Source: CAYYKK01 sp046351395 | GTDB lineage: Bacteria > Myxococcota_A > Polyangia > Polyangiales > Polyangiaceae | DNA length: 64,000 nt | NCBI GenBank assembly: GCA_046351395.1 | Contig: JAXLYP010000001.1 | Location: 248,001-312,000 of the forward strand | Reading direction: 5' to 3' | Shown here: positions 31,967-41,305 of the stretch, in pieces | How the letters are laid out: every line of letters starts with the position of its first letter | Position numbering within the stretch: the first letter of the stretch is position 1 | The notes under the pieces: model-generated | What the model saw: only the letters and a program-made list of their open reading frames with translations | Told to the model about the DNA's origin: nothing | Database searches by the model: none | Program-made: the position numbers and the translations under genes

Positions 31967-33594
31967 ACGCTGATCGCGCCCTTTCGGAAATCGCTCCCCG
32001 CGATCTTCACGTTCACGCACGCGGGCTTCCCGCTCGCGAACGCCGCGTCGAGCGCCGGCCCGAGCTGCTCGACGGTCTCGACGTAGGCGCCGAACCCGCC
32101 GACGGCCTCGACGACTTTGTCGTAGCGCGTGTGCGCGAGGCTCGTCGCGACCGCGCGCTCCGCGCCGTAGAGATCCACCTGCCCCCGGCGAATCTGCGTC
32201 CACGCGGCGTCGTTCCCGATGACGCTCACGACGGGGATGTTCTGCCGCACCATCGCCTCGAACTCGAGGCCGTTGAAGCCGAACGAGCCGTCGCCGTACA
32301 CGAGCACGACGTTGGCGTCCGGCCTCAGGAGCTTCGCCGCCATCGCGTACCCGGGGCCGACCCCGAGCGTGCCGAGCGGTCCGGGATCCATCCACAGCTG
32401 CGGCCACTCGAGCTTGAGCACGTACGCCGCGGTCGCCACGAAGTCCCCGCCGTCCCCGATCACGATGTCGCTCTTTCCGAGCCGCTTGCCGAGCTCGGCG
32501 CAGACGCGGAGCGGGTTGGGAGGATTCGCGTCGCTCTCCACCTCCGCCAACATCTTGGCGCGCGACTTGTCCTCCGCGGCTCGGATCGAGGCGAGCCAAT
32601 CGGGGAGCGCCTTCGCGCCGACCTCCGCGAGGAGCTGCTCGAGGACGAGGCCGCTGTCGCCGTCGATCGCGAGATCGATGTTGCGGTTGCGACCGATCTC
32701 GGCGCCGTCCAAATCGACCTGGATGACCTTCGCGCTCGCGGGGATCGCGCGGCCGTACTCGAGCCGGAAGTCGAGCGGCGTTCCGAAGACCAGGCAGAGA
32801 TCCGTCTGCGCGAGCGCCACCTTGCGCGAGCGCGTCATGAGGTTCTTGTGCTCGTAGGGGAGCGCGCCGCGCGCCATCCCGTTCAGGTAGAACGGCGCCT
32901 CGATCGCGTCCGCCACCTTGCGCACCGCATCCATGCGTGGGGACCAGCGGAGCTGGCTGCCGACGATGAACATCGGCCGCTCGCTCTTCTTCAGCCACTC
33001 CGCCGCGCGGCCGATCGAGGCCGGATCGCCGGCGGGCCTCGGCGGGCGCTCGGCCGCGTTGCGCGCGGTCGCGGGCTCCGCGTCGTCCGCCCAGTTCATG
33101 AGGAGATCGAGCGGCATCTCGAGGAACACGGGCCCCGGCACGTTCGCCTGCGCGATGCGAAATGCGGAATCAATGTACTCTTGCAGTCGATCTGTGGATG
33201 GGACGCTCACGCTCCACTTGGTGATGGAGCGCATGAGCTCGACGTGGTTCATGTCCTGGAGCGAGCCCATGTCCGCGAGCGCGCGGGGCCCCGCGCCGCC
33301 GATGATGATCAGCGGGATCCCGGCGCGCTGCGCGTTCGCCGCCGCGGTGACGACGTCCGTCACGCCGGGGCCCGCGGTGACCGCACAGACCCCGGGTCGC
33401 CCGGTGACGCGGGCGTAGCCGTCCGCCGCGTGGCCCGCGGTCTGCTCGTGCCGCACGTCGACGACGCGAATCCCCTCGTCGATACACCCGTCGTAGATCG
33501 CCTGGATGTGCCCTCCGCAGAGCGTGAACAGGTGGGTCGTGCCGTGTCGCTTGAGCGCCTTCGCGACGATTTTTCCGCCGTGGACCTGAGCCAT
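31963..33594 (-). CDS. Thiamine pyrophosphate-dependent enzyme, acetolactate-synthase-like
   Basis: 543 residues from ATG 33594. The N-terminal PYR domain has the catalytic Glu in VRHEQTAGHAADGYARVTG (Glu50) and AVTAGPGVTDVVTAAANAQ. The middle FAD/DHAP-like domain spans about 190-330. The C-terminal PP domain has GDGGDFVATAAYVL and the TPP motif GDGSFGFNGLEFEAMVRQNI...GND. The family covers acetolactate synthase, 2-hydroxyacyl-CoA lyase and related carboligases; no ilvN partner is adjacent, so a biosynthetic AHAS role is unlikely. The stop codon is part of the 182-bp inverted-repeat element. The MATE exporter lies upstream on the same strand. Confidence 0.88.
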   Translation of the reverse strand: MAQVHGGKIVAKALKRHGTTHLFTLCGGHIQAIYDGCIDEGIRVVDVRHEQTAGHAADGYARVTGRPGVCAVTAGPGVTDVVTAAANAQRAGIPLIIIGGAGPRALADMGSLQDMNHVELMRSITKWSVSVPSTDRLQEYIDSAFRIAQANVPGPVFLEMPLDLLMNWADDAEPATARNAAERPPRPAGDPASIGRAAEWLKKSERPMFIVGSQLRWSPRMDAVRKVADAIEAPFYLNGMARGALPYEHKNLMTRSRKVALAQTDLCLVFGTPLDFRLEYGRAIPASAKVIQVDLDGAEIGRNRNIDLAIDGDSGLVLEQLLAEVGAKALPDWLASIRAAEDKSRAKMLAEVESDANPPNPLRVCAELGKRLGKSDIVIGDGGDFVATAAYVLKLEWPQLWMDPGPLGTLGVGPGYAMAAKLLRPDANVVLVYGDGSFGFNGLEFEAMVRQNIPVVSVIGNDAAWTQIRRGQVDLYGAERAVATSLAHTRYDKVVEAVGGFGAYVETVEQLGPALDAAFASGKPACVNVKIAGSDFRKGAISV

Positions 33595-33724
33595 GAGCCG
33601 GATGAGCGCAAGGCTCGTCCGAGGCGTCAAGCACTCACGCTTGGAGCTCCTTGCAGGCGCGTTTCGCGCAACCAAGAGCAGCGCGCCGCGAGCGCCCGCC
33701 CCCGATGGGGTCCGTTGCGCAAAC

Positions 33725-35083
33725 TCAAACTTGGCGGTCGCGCCAGCGGCCACGCTGGAACACGCGGAAGACGATCGCGCTCTGCGCTGCCCAATCGGCC
33801 GTGCTCGCGAGCCAGATGCCGGTGAGCCCCCAGCCGAGGCGCGAGACCAAGAGGTACGCGAGGGGCAGCCGGATGCAGAACGTGCCGACGAGGGTCACCC
33901 AAAGCACGGTCGAGGTCGCGCCCGCGCCGCGGAGGCTCATCCGGATCACCGTCGCGTAGGCCATGAAGGGCTGCGCGATCGCCATGACGGGGAGCGCGCG
34001 CGCGCCCATGTCGACGATGGCCTCGTCGTCGGTGAAGGCGCGGAGGAGGAGCCGAGGCGCGCACGCAAACACGACGGCGCACGCCCCCAAGAGGCCGATC
34101 GCCATGCGCGTGGCGATGGCAGCCACCGCGCGCGCATCGTCCTTCTCTCCTGCGCCGAGCTTCCGCGCGACGAGCGCGCCAGCGGCGATTCCGAATCCGT
34201 CGGCGGACAGGAAGCACACCGCCTCGATGCTCACCATCGCTTGGTTCGCCGCCATCGCCGCGTCGCCCAGGCGGGCGATCACGACGACGAAGAGGACGTA
34301 CCCGCCGTTGTAGACGAGCTTCTCGAGGTACGAGGGAGCGCTCACGCGGAGGAGGCGCCGGAGCGTCTCCCGAACCCGGAGATCCGCCACCACCCCTGCG
34401 AAGGGCAGCACGTCACAGCGGCGAGCGAGCGCGTAGACCAGCATCGCGCCTTGGATGAGCATCGCGGACGCGGCGCCGATCGCCGCGCCGCGGATCCCGA
34501 GCGCGGGGAGGCCGCCGACGCCGAACACGAGGCCCGCGCTCAGCACCAGGTTGACGGCGTTCGCGACGAGCCCTGCGAGGAACGGCGTGCGCGTGTCCCC
34601 TGCGGCCTGGAGCGACGCGGCGGCGGACGCCTCGAGGAACGCGGCCGGGAGAAACGGCAGCACGATCATCAGGTACTGCTGCGCCTTGTCGAGGACGTTC
34701 GCGCTCGCGCCAGGGAAAACGAGAGGGAGAAGTGGGCCCATGGACGCGAGGACGATCGCGGTCACGGCGATCCCGGACAGGGCGGCGAACCCGAGCGAGA
34801 CCACGGACGCGCGCCCAGCCGCAGCGGCGTCGCCAGCGCCGAGCGTGCGCGCGACGATCGCGACGGTCCCGGCGGAGCCTGCGGTGAAGATGGCGTAGAG
34901 CGTCCAAACGAGCACGCCCGAGATCTGGATGGACGCGAGCTCGGAGTTGTCGTGGTGCCCCAGCACGAGCCGGTCGATGAGGAACACCAGCGTCACCAGG
35001 AGCATGTGCGTGATGGCCGGCCACGCGAGCGCCCACACCTCGCGGTGCAGGGCTTTCTGCTGGGACGGGGAGCGCTCCGGCAT
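33725..35083 (-). CDS. MATE-family multidrug/Na+ antiporter
   Basis: 452 residues from ATG 35083, the standard MATE length; earlier ATGs (35104, 35221) only add unconserved residues. Twelve hydrophobic segments are visible in two homologous halves: ALAWPAITHMLLVTLVFLIDRLVLGHH starts the first and VSAPSYLEKLVYNGGYVLFVVVIARLG the second. Conserved features include AGDTRTPFLAGLVANAVNLVLSAGLVFG. MATE proteins export cationic drugs or metabolites in exchange for Na+ or H+. It is followed by the TPP-enzyme gene 130 bp downstream on the same strand. Confidence 0.9.
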   Translation of the reverse strand: MPERSPSQQKALHREVWALAWPAITHMLLVTLVFLIDRLVLGHHDNSELASIQISGVLVWTLYAIFTAGSAGTVAIVARTLGAGDAAAAGRASVVSLGFAALSGIAVTAIVLASMGPLLPLVFPGASANVLDKAQQYLMIVLPFLPAAFLEASAAASLQAAGDTRTPFLAGLVANAVNLVLSAGLVFGVGGLPALGIRGAAIGAASAMLIQGAMLVYALARRCDVLPFAGVVADLRVRETLRRLLRVSAPSYLEKLVYNGGYVLFVVVIARLGDAAMAANQAMVSIEAVCFLSADGFGIAAGALVARKLGAGEKDDARAVAAIATRMAIGLLGACAVVFACAPRLLLRAFTDDEAIVDMGARALPVMAIAQPFMAYATVIRMSLRGAGATSTVLWVTLVGTFCIRLPLAYLLVSRLGWGLTGIWLASTADWAAQSAIVFRVFQRGRWRDRQV

Positions 35084-35279
35084 CGAGAGCCCCACGGATC
35101 CCATCAGCGCCGACCAGCCGCCGTACAAAACGTCACGAGCGGGCCGTCCGAGGGTCCGCTCGCGCGCGCGCGCCACCGCGTGTACGGAGGCGGGCATCGC
35201 GGTTTCGGCCGAGGCGTCCAAGCCTCGAAAGAACGCCTCAACCGCGCGCCATCAATCCCACTCGCCCGTCACGACGAGA

Positions 35280-35717
35280 CTATTTCGATTCGAACTTGAA
35301 CTCGGTGGGGTTCCCGCACGAATCGAGCGCACAGATCACGACCTTGCCCTCACCCGTCACGCCGTGGTCGGCGGTGACGGTGAACGTCGCGCTCTTCGCT
35401 TTGCCTTCGTGGCCGGAGTCGGCGAATCGCGCGTCCGCCTTCGTGAGCTTCTCCTGACTCACGGTGCCCCCCGCCTTGGGCGCGAGCTTGATCTTGATGT
35501 TGTAGTCGGTGTTGACGAAGTACTTGTCCGAGCTCGGCTTCACGACGATCGTGACCGTCGAGCCGCTCTGGGTCGCGGACACCGAGAACTGGTTCGAAGG
35601 ATCGTCACCCGCTTGGGCGACGCGCGTGTCGGTCACGAACGCGGCGGCGGCGAGGCCAGCGGCGGCGAGGATCGAGAAGGCCAAACGCGCGGGGCTCGCT
35701 CCAAACAGTGCTTTCAT
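35280..35717 (-). CDS. Secreted protein of unknown function
   Basis: 145 residues. A long signal peptide (LAFSILAAAGLAAAAFVTDTRVAQA) ends with a good AQA cleavage site. The mature part is one beta-sandwich-like domain with a C-terminal disulfide candidate (ICALDSCGNP). A series of Lys/Val/Thr strands (TVTIVVKPSSDKYFVNTDY, NIKIKLAPKAGGTVSQEKL) suggests an Ig-like or calcium-binding fold. No family was recognised. The flanking 262 bp to the PilZ gene hold a copy of the CTAGAGCACC motif. Confidence 0.6.
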   Translation of the reverse strand: MKALFGASPARLAFSILAAAGLAAAAFVTDTRVAQAGDDPSNQFSVSATQSGSTVTIVVKPSSDKYFVNTDYNIKIKLAPKAGGTVSQEKLTKADARFADSGHEGKAKSATFTVTADHGVTGEGKVVICALDSCGNPTEFKFESK

Positions 35718-35761
35718 TCCAGGCTCCTTTTCGGCGTTGCTCGCTCAGCTACAGCGCCAAG

Positions 35762-35771
35762 CTAGAGCACC
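35762..35771 (+). repeat. Short copy of the dispersed CTAGAGCACC motif
   Basis: CTAGAGCACC, followed by AAG, matches the first ten bases of the arms of the 31785-31966 element and of the copy at 3974. It lies 45 bp upstream of the secreted-protein start, in opposite orientation to that gene. Confidence 0.4.
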
Positions 35772-35979
35772 AAGCGTGCCGGCGGGTGAAGGGACGAAGA
35801 TCCAAAGGATCTCTCGGGTAAACAGCGCGAATACCGCTCGGCGCATTCCCCTCTACTCAAGCGGGGGGCGGTTCGTTTCTCCGGTTGGTGGATCACGCGT
35901 TGACCAACGGCGAGGTGCTGCTGAGAGCGCTCTCGACGGCTTGTAAGCGCGCGCAGACCAAGGCATCGTTCGCAGGTCG

Positions 35980-37083
35980 ATGTCTGCGAGCAACCGACGC
36001 GAGCCCAGGTTCCGGGCCCAGGTACCAGTCGTCCTCACGGTCGGGAAGAAGTCCATCGCCGCGACGACGGGGGACATCAGCTATCGCGGCCTCTACATCC
36101 AAACCGACGACAAGCCGGGTCTCCGGCAACTCGTGCGGGTGGAGGTCCAGTTTCCGAACCGGCCCACGGAGACCTTCCAAACCCACGCGACCGTCGTTCG
36201 CCACGGGGATGACTACGGCCGCGAGGGCGTGGGACTCGAGTTCTTCGGGCGCACGGACAGCGCGCAGTGGGATCAGTTCGTCCAGGAGGTGCAGCGCAAC
36301 CCACCCCTCATCGTGGATGCTCCACCAGCTCCCGTGAGTCCGCCGGCGGTTGCGCCCGCGCCTCCACCCCAGCCGAAGCGCCCGCCCCCGGCACCTCCGC
36401 CGGGAGGTTTCTTTCCGTCCAACCCCAGCCCGCCGTCGCCTCCCGCCGCGGTCCCACCGGCTCCGCCACCCGTACCGCCGCCCGCGCCCTCGGGGGAGCG
36501 CATCTCCGCTCCTCCGCCGCTGCCGCCACCTCGTCGGCCGCCGCAACCCTCCGACCCCGGCGGCGGTCGGCCTCCTCCTCCGCTCCCTCCTCGCTCGCCC
36601 GCACCCGCGGGAAATCCGGCGGCGGCTCCGCCCGCAGCTCCTCCGCTCGCGGCACCGTCTCCGTCGCAAGTTCCCCCGGCGCACCCGCCAGCGGCTCCGT
36701 CTCCCCAGGCTCCCGCAGCGGCCGCACCCGCAGGTCCACCCGGCACCGAACGCCGCCGTTACCCACGAATCGCGCTCAACCTCGAGGCGCGCGTGCGAAC
36801 GTCCCGATCGATGCACGTCGCACATTCGATCGACGTGTCGCTCGGGGGCGTGAGTTTGGCGGGGACCGATCTCGCGCTGTCGATCGGTGAGCAGGTCATC
36901 CTCAACCTGCTCAAACCTGGAACCATCCTGAGTTTCCGCCTCGACGCCGTCGTTCGTCGAACGTTGCCCTCACCCTTTCCGGGCACGTTTGCGTTCGGCT
37001 TCGAGTTCCTCCCGATGGATCCGACGCGGCTCGCGCTCTTCAGCGAATTCCTGGAGACCGCGGTACCCGCACCCCCCGTCTGA
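35980..37083 (+). CDS. Two-domain PilZ protein
   Basis: 367 residues. The first PilZ domain (about 3-108) opens with NRREPRFRAQVPV (RxxxR) and continues TGDISYRGLYI (D/NxSxxG). The second (about 250-362) opens with ERRRYPRIALNLEARV and has SIDVSLGGVSLAG. Both copies keep the two c-di-GMP-binding motifs. They are joined by about 130 residues of almost pure Pro/Ala/Ser, a long flexible spacer. PilZ proteins relay c-di-GMP levels to motility or polysaccharide machinery; the partner is unknown. The tandem hairpins follow 246 bp after the stop. Confidence 0.92.
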   Translation: MSASNRREPRFRAQVPVVLTVGKKSIAATTGDISYRGLYIQTDDKPGLRQLVRVEVQFPNRPTETFQTHATVVRHGDDYGREGVGLEFFGRTDSAQWDQFVQEVQRNPPLIVDAPPAPVSPPAVAPAPPPQPKRPPPAPPPGGFFPSNPSPPSPPAAVPPAPPPVPPPAPSGERISAPPPLPPPRRPPQPSDPGGGRPPPPLPPRSPAPAGNPAAAPPAAPPLAAPSPSQVPPAHPPAAPSPQAPAAAAPAGPPGTERRRYPRIALNLEARVRTSRSMHVAHSIDVSLGGVSLAGTDLALSIGEQVILNLLKPGTILSFRLDAVVRRTLPSPFPGTFAFGFEFLPMDPTRLALFSEFLETAVPAPPV

Positions 37084-37328
37084 CGGAACTCCACTGAAGT
37101 GTTGGAGAAAAATGCCGCATGTGTGCGCTTTTCCCCGCCCGTTCGTGCAAGCGTGAAATTGCAAGATTGCTCGCACACTGCATCGATACGCTACACATTT
37201 CAAACGATACCCAATCAGTCGAAACATTGCGGAGCGTTTTTGGTCAAAAGTGCGGCCTCGCCGCTTCTCTCCGGCGAAAAGTCCCGTCGTGAGCGGCATG
37301 GCACACCGCCTGCTTAGTCCTATCGTCG

Positions 37329-37435
37329 AAGCGCCCGCGACGGTTCCCCCCCCGCCGTCGAACGGGCGCTTCCCTATTTTGTAGAAGCGCCTGCAACGGT
37401 TTCCCCCCAACCGTTGAACAGGCGCTTTGTTTTTT
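37329..37435 (+). ncRNA. Tandem covarying hairpins with C-run loops (candidate small RNA or double terminator)
   Basis: Hairpin 1: outer stem 37329-37337 with 37363-37371, inner stem 37338-37343 with 37355-37360, loop TTC8G (37344-37354), AA bulge 37361-37362. Hairpin 2: outer 37385-37393 with 37419-37427, inner 37394-37401 with 37409-37416, loop TC6 (37402-37408), AA bulge 37417-37418, then TTGTTTTTT. The two differ by compensatory changes (C-G to T-A in the outer stem, G-C to A-T in the inner). Hairpin 2 is a textbook terminator; hairpin 1 ends in a weaker TATTTT. The rest of the 473-bp gap (37084-37556) is unusually AT-rich and holds no gene I can support; it could contain the promoter. 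Confidence 0.6.
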
Positions 37436-37556
37436 GTCCGTAAGAGCGCGCGACGAGGCGACGACGACAGTGCGCGGTCGATACGGATGCGACGCCGTCG
37501 GAAAAATTCCTCGCCCGCCCCTCGGGGTGTCGTAGGCGAGCGGCTGCGCGAACGAA

Positions 37557-38885
37557 TTACTTCTTCTTTTTCTTGTCGCTGATGCGTTTTCGCATCTTCT
37601 GCGGCAGCGTCGGTCGGGGGCCGGCCTTCCCCGTGTCGACCCAGGGTGCGTCCGTGTTGACGGGCGCCATGTCGACGGGGAGGTCCTTCTGGCCTGGGAT
37701 GGTGACATCCATCGAGGTCTGCACCTCGATGTGCTTCTCCGCGCCGATGTTCGACGCGTCCGCCACGGCGGACACGCCGATCGGGATGCACGGACGACCG
37801 TGCTCGTCGGTGAGCAGCGGTACCGTCGACCCCTCGTTGGGGGACGCCGGCTTGTTGTCCGCGGAGTCGATGAGGTCGTTGATGACCTGGTTCGCGCACA
37901 CCGGCTTGACGTCCGCGCCCTTGGCCGTGCCCGTCGGGTAGACGTGCTTCTGCACGACGCTCAGGCGCACGACCGCGCCGGTCTTGTCCGCGTCGCCGAG
38001 TTGGAGCGTCTGCCCGACCAACGAGCCCTGAATGGCCTTCGCGGCTCCCTCCCACGCGCCTGCATCGCCAGCGGACGCGCTCACGACGCGCGTGGAGGTG
38101 ACCTTCCCGCCCGGCGCGATCGTCACTTCGATCGTCGCGCGCGCGTTGTGGGGGAGTGAGACGGAGCGCACGGCCGTGGTGACGGTGCCCGAGACCACAC
38201 CCGCGCCCGGAAACGTGATGCCCTTCTTCTTGTCGAGCGTCTGCACGGTGCTGTTCAGAACGCGATCGACCGTGGCTCCCGTGACGGGCGCGGCCCCAGG
38301 GATCGCCGTCGGAGCAGCCGCCGCGACGGGGCCGAGCGCGAACTGCGAGACGACGGAGCCCGAACCGAACGCGGGGCCCGGCGTGGAGTCTCCGTACTCG
38401 TCGACGAGATCGCCCGATCCTCCGCGAGCCACGGGACCGGGCGCTCCATCCGCTACGGGCGCGCCCGGAGGCGCGGCGCCGTTCGGTGCCCCCGCAGGCG
38501 CGGACTCGTCCGTTCCTTCCGGGTCCTCCGATGCCACCTCCGGAGGGGCGACGCCGAGCGGTTGAGGAGCGACCCGCGCGACGGTCGCCGGTGCGACTTT
38601 CTCCTCCTCACGCTCGACCTCGGCCGCAGGGGGTGCGTCGGGTTCTTTCGGTCTCTCTGGCTCGAGCTCCTTGGGAGAAGCGACGGGCTTCACCGTCGCG
38701 AGCTCCTCGGAGTCGAGGTCCAGATCGATCGCGGCCTCCCGCTCGGGCGCGACCCCGAGCAGGTGCTGGATCGGCGGCATTCGCGCCGCGACGGCCATCG
38801 TCGCGGTGTGAATGCTCGCGGCGATCAAGAACGAGCCGATCCCCACCCACCGCGCCGTGACGAGTCGACTGCTCCCCGTCGCCAT
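37557..38885 (-). CDS. Membrane-anchored TonB/TolA-like protein
   Basis: 442 residues. One N-terminal membrane helix (VGIGSFLIAASIHTATMAVA, about 14-33), then a long Pro/Glu/Ala-rich periplasmic spacer (about 60-200). A C-terminal region (about 245-290) has the TonB-like strand-helix pattern ARATIEVTIAPGGKVTSTRVV...WEGAAKAIQGS. The end (MRKRISDKKKKK) is extremely basic. This fits an energy-transducer or periplasm-spanning protein. No exbB/exbD is adjacent. It is convergent with the PilZ gene across the tandem-hairpin region. Confidence 0.6.
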   Translation of the reverse strand: MATGSSRLVTARWVGIGSFLIAASIHTATMAVAARMPPIQHLLGVAPEREAAIDLDLDSEELATVKPVASPKELEPERPKEPDAPPAAEVEREEEKVAPATVARVAPQPLGVAPPEVASEDPEGTDESAPAGAPNGAAPPGAPVADGAPGPVARGGSGDLVDEYGDSTPGPAFGSGSVVSQFALGPVAAAAPTAIPGAAPVTGATVDRVLNSTVQTLDKKKGITFPGAGVVSGTVTTAVRSVSLPHNARATIEVTIAPGGKVTSTRVVSASAGDAGAWEGAAKAIQGSLVGQTLQLGDADKTGAVVRLSVVQKHVYPTGTAKGADVKPVCANQVINDLIDSADNKPASPNEGSTVPLLTDEHGRPCIPIGVSAVADASNIGAEKHIEVQTSMDVTIPGQKDLPVDMAPVNTDAPWVDTGKAGPRPTLPQKMRKRISDKKKKK

Positions 38886-38968
38886 GTTCCGAAGCCTAGC
38901 TGTGCGGGAGGCTCCGCACGTGAAGAAGCGTTAGGCCCGACCTCGACAGTGAGGCGGGGCTGACTCTC

Positions 38969-39922
38969 CTACGGAGCGAGGACGATGTCGTTCATCGTTC
39001 GGGCGCAAATCTCTTCGTACTTCGTCATCGACATCGGGGGCTGGAACTGCGCGAACACGCCCGTGACGGACGTGAACTTCGTCGTCTGGCCCTGCGTGAA
39101 TCCCGTGAACACCGCGCTCGGAAGGAAGAACGGGCTGAGGCTCGTGACCTCTTCGAGCGTCCCCATCGGGCCGAGCACGGTGTCCCAGAGTCCGAACGTC
39201 TCGTCCGGCAGCTGCGGCTTCCCGCTCACCCCCGCGACCTGGACGAGCGCGGGACCGTTCGCTTCGTAGTACGGGGTGGTGAGCTCGGGGAGCGTGACGG
39301 CCACGGGCGTCGGGTTGCCGGTGCCGACGACCTTCGCGCAGCCCCGCAAGGCGGGCGTGACGAGGATCCCGAGCTCATTTTTTCCGTTCTGTGTGTTGCG
39401 GAACGCGGAGCCGTAGACGTCGACTTTGTCACCCACCTGAATGCCCACGAAATGCTCCGCGACCGTCGGCGCGATGCCGATGGGAAGGCTCTGCTTCGCA
39501 GCCAACGCGAAGGTCGCGTAGCTCTCGCTCTGCTGGATGAAGATCTCGCAGGACTGCCCCGCGACGCAGCCCCCGCGGGCGACCGCGGTGACGAACACGC
39601 CGGGGAGCCAGACCTTCGTCGGCAGCGCGGGGTCGTCGGCCCAGACCTGTGGGATGGTCTCGCTCGTCGAGCCCGAGGGCTGCGTGTCGCACGTGGGCCA
39701 CGGGGTGGCGCCGCCCGCGCCACCGGTGCCTCCGCCGACGCCCGACGATGTGGCGTCGGTCGAGGAGCTCGCGTCCGCGGACGAAGCCTTCGCGCTCGAT
39801 GACGACGCCTTCGACGAGCTCGAGCCCGAGCTGCCGGAGGTGGTGTCGTCGACGAGATCGCTCGAGGTGCAGCCGACCAGCACGAGGAACAAGGGTCCGA
39901 ACAGGCGCGCGGATGAAGCCAT
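38969..39922 (-). CDS. Lipoprotein with OB-fold-like domain
   Basis: 317 residues. The signal peptide ends in LVLVGC. A Ser/Ala/Gly-rich linker (about 25-75, including SSSSKASSSSAKASSADASS) is typical of surface lipoproteins in this group. The mature domain has paired beta segments (KVWLPGVFVTAVARGGC, CEIFIQQSESYATFALAA, VGDKVDVYGSAFRNTQNGKN) as in OB-fold domains of secreted nucleases and related proteins, but no nuclease motif. Four Cys may form disulfides. Function is not assignable. Confidence 0.6.
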   Translation of the reverse strand: MASSARLFGPLFLVLVGCTSSDLVDDTTSGSSGSSSSKASSSSAKASSADASSSTDATSSGVGGGTGGAGGATPWPTCDTQPSGSTSETIPQVWADDPALPTKVWLPGVFVTAVARGGCVAGQSCEIFIQQSESYATFALAAKQSLPIGIAPTVAEHFVGIQVGDKVDVYGSAFRNTQNGKNELGILVTPALRGCAKVVGTGNPTPVAVTLPELTTPYYEANGPALVQVAGVSGKPQLPDETFGLWDTVLGPMGTLEEVTSLSPFFLPSAVFTGFTQGQTTKFTSVTGVFAQFQPPMSMTKYEEICARTMNDIVLAP

Positions 39923-39975
39923 GTGACAGTCGTAGAGAAGCTGATCGAAGAGAGCAATCGGGATATGCCGGAGAG

Positions 39976-41226
39976 ATGGCCGGCTCGATCCGCTTTCACT
40001 ACGACTTCGTGTGCCCTTACGCGTTCCTCGCCTCGCTCCGCGTGGAGGCCGTCGCGCAGCAAATCGGCGCTCGCGTGAGCTGGGAGCCCATCCTGCTCGG
40101 CGGGGTGTTCAAAGCGATTGGAGCGCCGGACCGCCCTCGGATGTCCGAGGGTCGGGCGCGCTACAACCTGATCGATCTGAAGCGCCAGGCCGACCGCGCG
40201 GGCGTCGAGCTCCGAGCCCCGAGCGACCACCCTCGGCGGACGGTGCTCGCGCTCCGCGCGGCGATCGGGTCGAGCGACATCGTCGCCGCGTCGCGCGCGC
40301 TGTACGCGGCGTATTGGCTTCGAGGTGAAGACCTCGAGGATCCGAGGGTCGTCCGATCCGCGCTGGACGGCGCTGGGCTCGACGGCGCCGCAGCGCTCGA
40401 AGCAGCGCATTCGGAGTCCGTGAAGGCGGACCTCCGCGCGCGCACCGACCGGGCGATCGCGTCCGGGGTCTTCGGCGTCCCCACGATGCTCGTCGGCGAC
40501 GCCCCCGAAGACTTCTATTGGGGGAACGACCGGCTCGATCTGCTTCTCCCACCACGCCCCGCGGCGCCCGATCGAGCCCCCGATCCAGCTCGAAAAATCG
40601 CGTTCTATTTCGACTTCAGCTCGCCCTACGCCTACCTCGCCTCGACGCAGATCCGGGCGCTCGCGCGGCGCGCCGGCGCGACCATCGACTACCGGCCGAT
40701 CCTGCTCGGCGGACTCTTCAAGGCGATCGACACGCCGAACGTCCCCATCTTCGAGATGCCGGCGCCGAAGCGGCGCTATCAGGGCGTCGAGCTCGTTCGG
40801 TGGGCGAAGCGGTGGGGTGTGCCGTTCACGTTCTCGACGCGGTTCCCCCTACAGACGACGAAGGCGCTGCGGCTCGTGCTCGTCGCACCCGACGAGCAGC
40901 GCGAGGCCCTCATCCACGCGCTCTTCGAGGCGGCTTGGGCGCGCGACGAGGATCTGTCCGATCACGCAACCCTCACCGAGATCGCCGCGCGCGCGTCCGT
41001 GTCCTTCCGCGAGCTCGCGCCCCGCACGGTCGAGGACGCCGTGAAGCTCGAGCTTCGAAAGCGGACCGAGGCAGCACAAGCGGCGGGGGTGTTCGGAGTG
41101 CCGACCTTCGCCGTGAACGACCCCTCCGACGCGCGCGCCGAGGGCGCTGCGGTCGGCGGCGGTTCCGCCGAATGGTTCTGGGGCCAGGATCGCCTCGACG
41201 AGGTGGAGGAACGCCTCAGCAGGTAG
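39976..41226 (+). CDS. Double-domain DsbA-fold/2-hydroxychromene-2-carboxylate-isomerase-like protein
   Basis: 416 residues from ATG 39976. It is two homologous modules in tandem. Module 1 (about 1-195): RFHYDFVCPYAFLASLRVEA, EPILLGGVFKAIG, GVFGVPTMLVGD, FYWGNDRLDLL. Module 2 (about 210-416): AFYFDFSSPYAYLASTQIRALA, RPILLGGLFKAID, GVFGVPTFAVND, WFWGQDRLDEV. Each matches the kappa-class GST/HCCA isomerase family, which binds glutathione on a thioredoxin-like fold. The usual active-site Ser is present in module 2 (DFSSPY) but is replaced by Val-Cys in module 1 (DFVCPY), so the two sites may differ in chemistry. Confidence 0.85.
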   Translation: MAGSIRFHYDFVCPYAFLASLRVEAVAQQIGARVSWEPILLGGVFKAIGAPDRPRMSEGRARYNLIDLKRQADRAGVELRAPSDHPRRTVLALRAAIGSSDIVAASRALYAAYWLRGEDLEDPRVVRSALDGAGLDGAAALEAAHSESVKADLRARTDRAIASGVFGVPTMLVGDAPEDFYWGNDRLDLLLPPRPAAPDRAPDPARKIAFYFDFSSPYAYLASTQIRALARRAGATIDYRPILLGGLFKAIDTPNVPIFEMPAPKRRYQGVELVRWAKRWGVPFTFSTRFPLQTTKALRLVLVAPDEQREALIHALFEAAWARDEDLSDHATLTEIAARASVSFRELAPRTVEDAVKLELRKRTEAAQAAGVFGVPTFAVNDPSDARAEGAAVGGGSAEWFWGQDRLDEVEERLSR

Positions 41227-41305
41227 GTCGACCTCCTACCCAAGTCGTGGCCGGTGCGAAAAGGCGGTGACAGCTCATGCGTGGTGCGGCGAGTATCCGC
41301 AGCCG

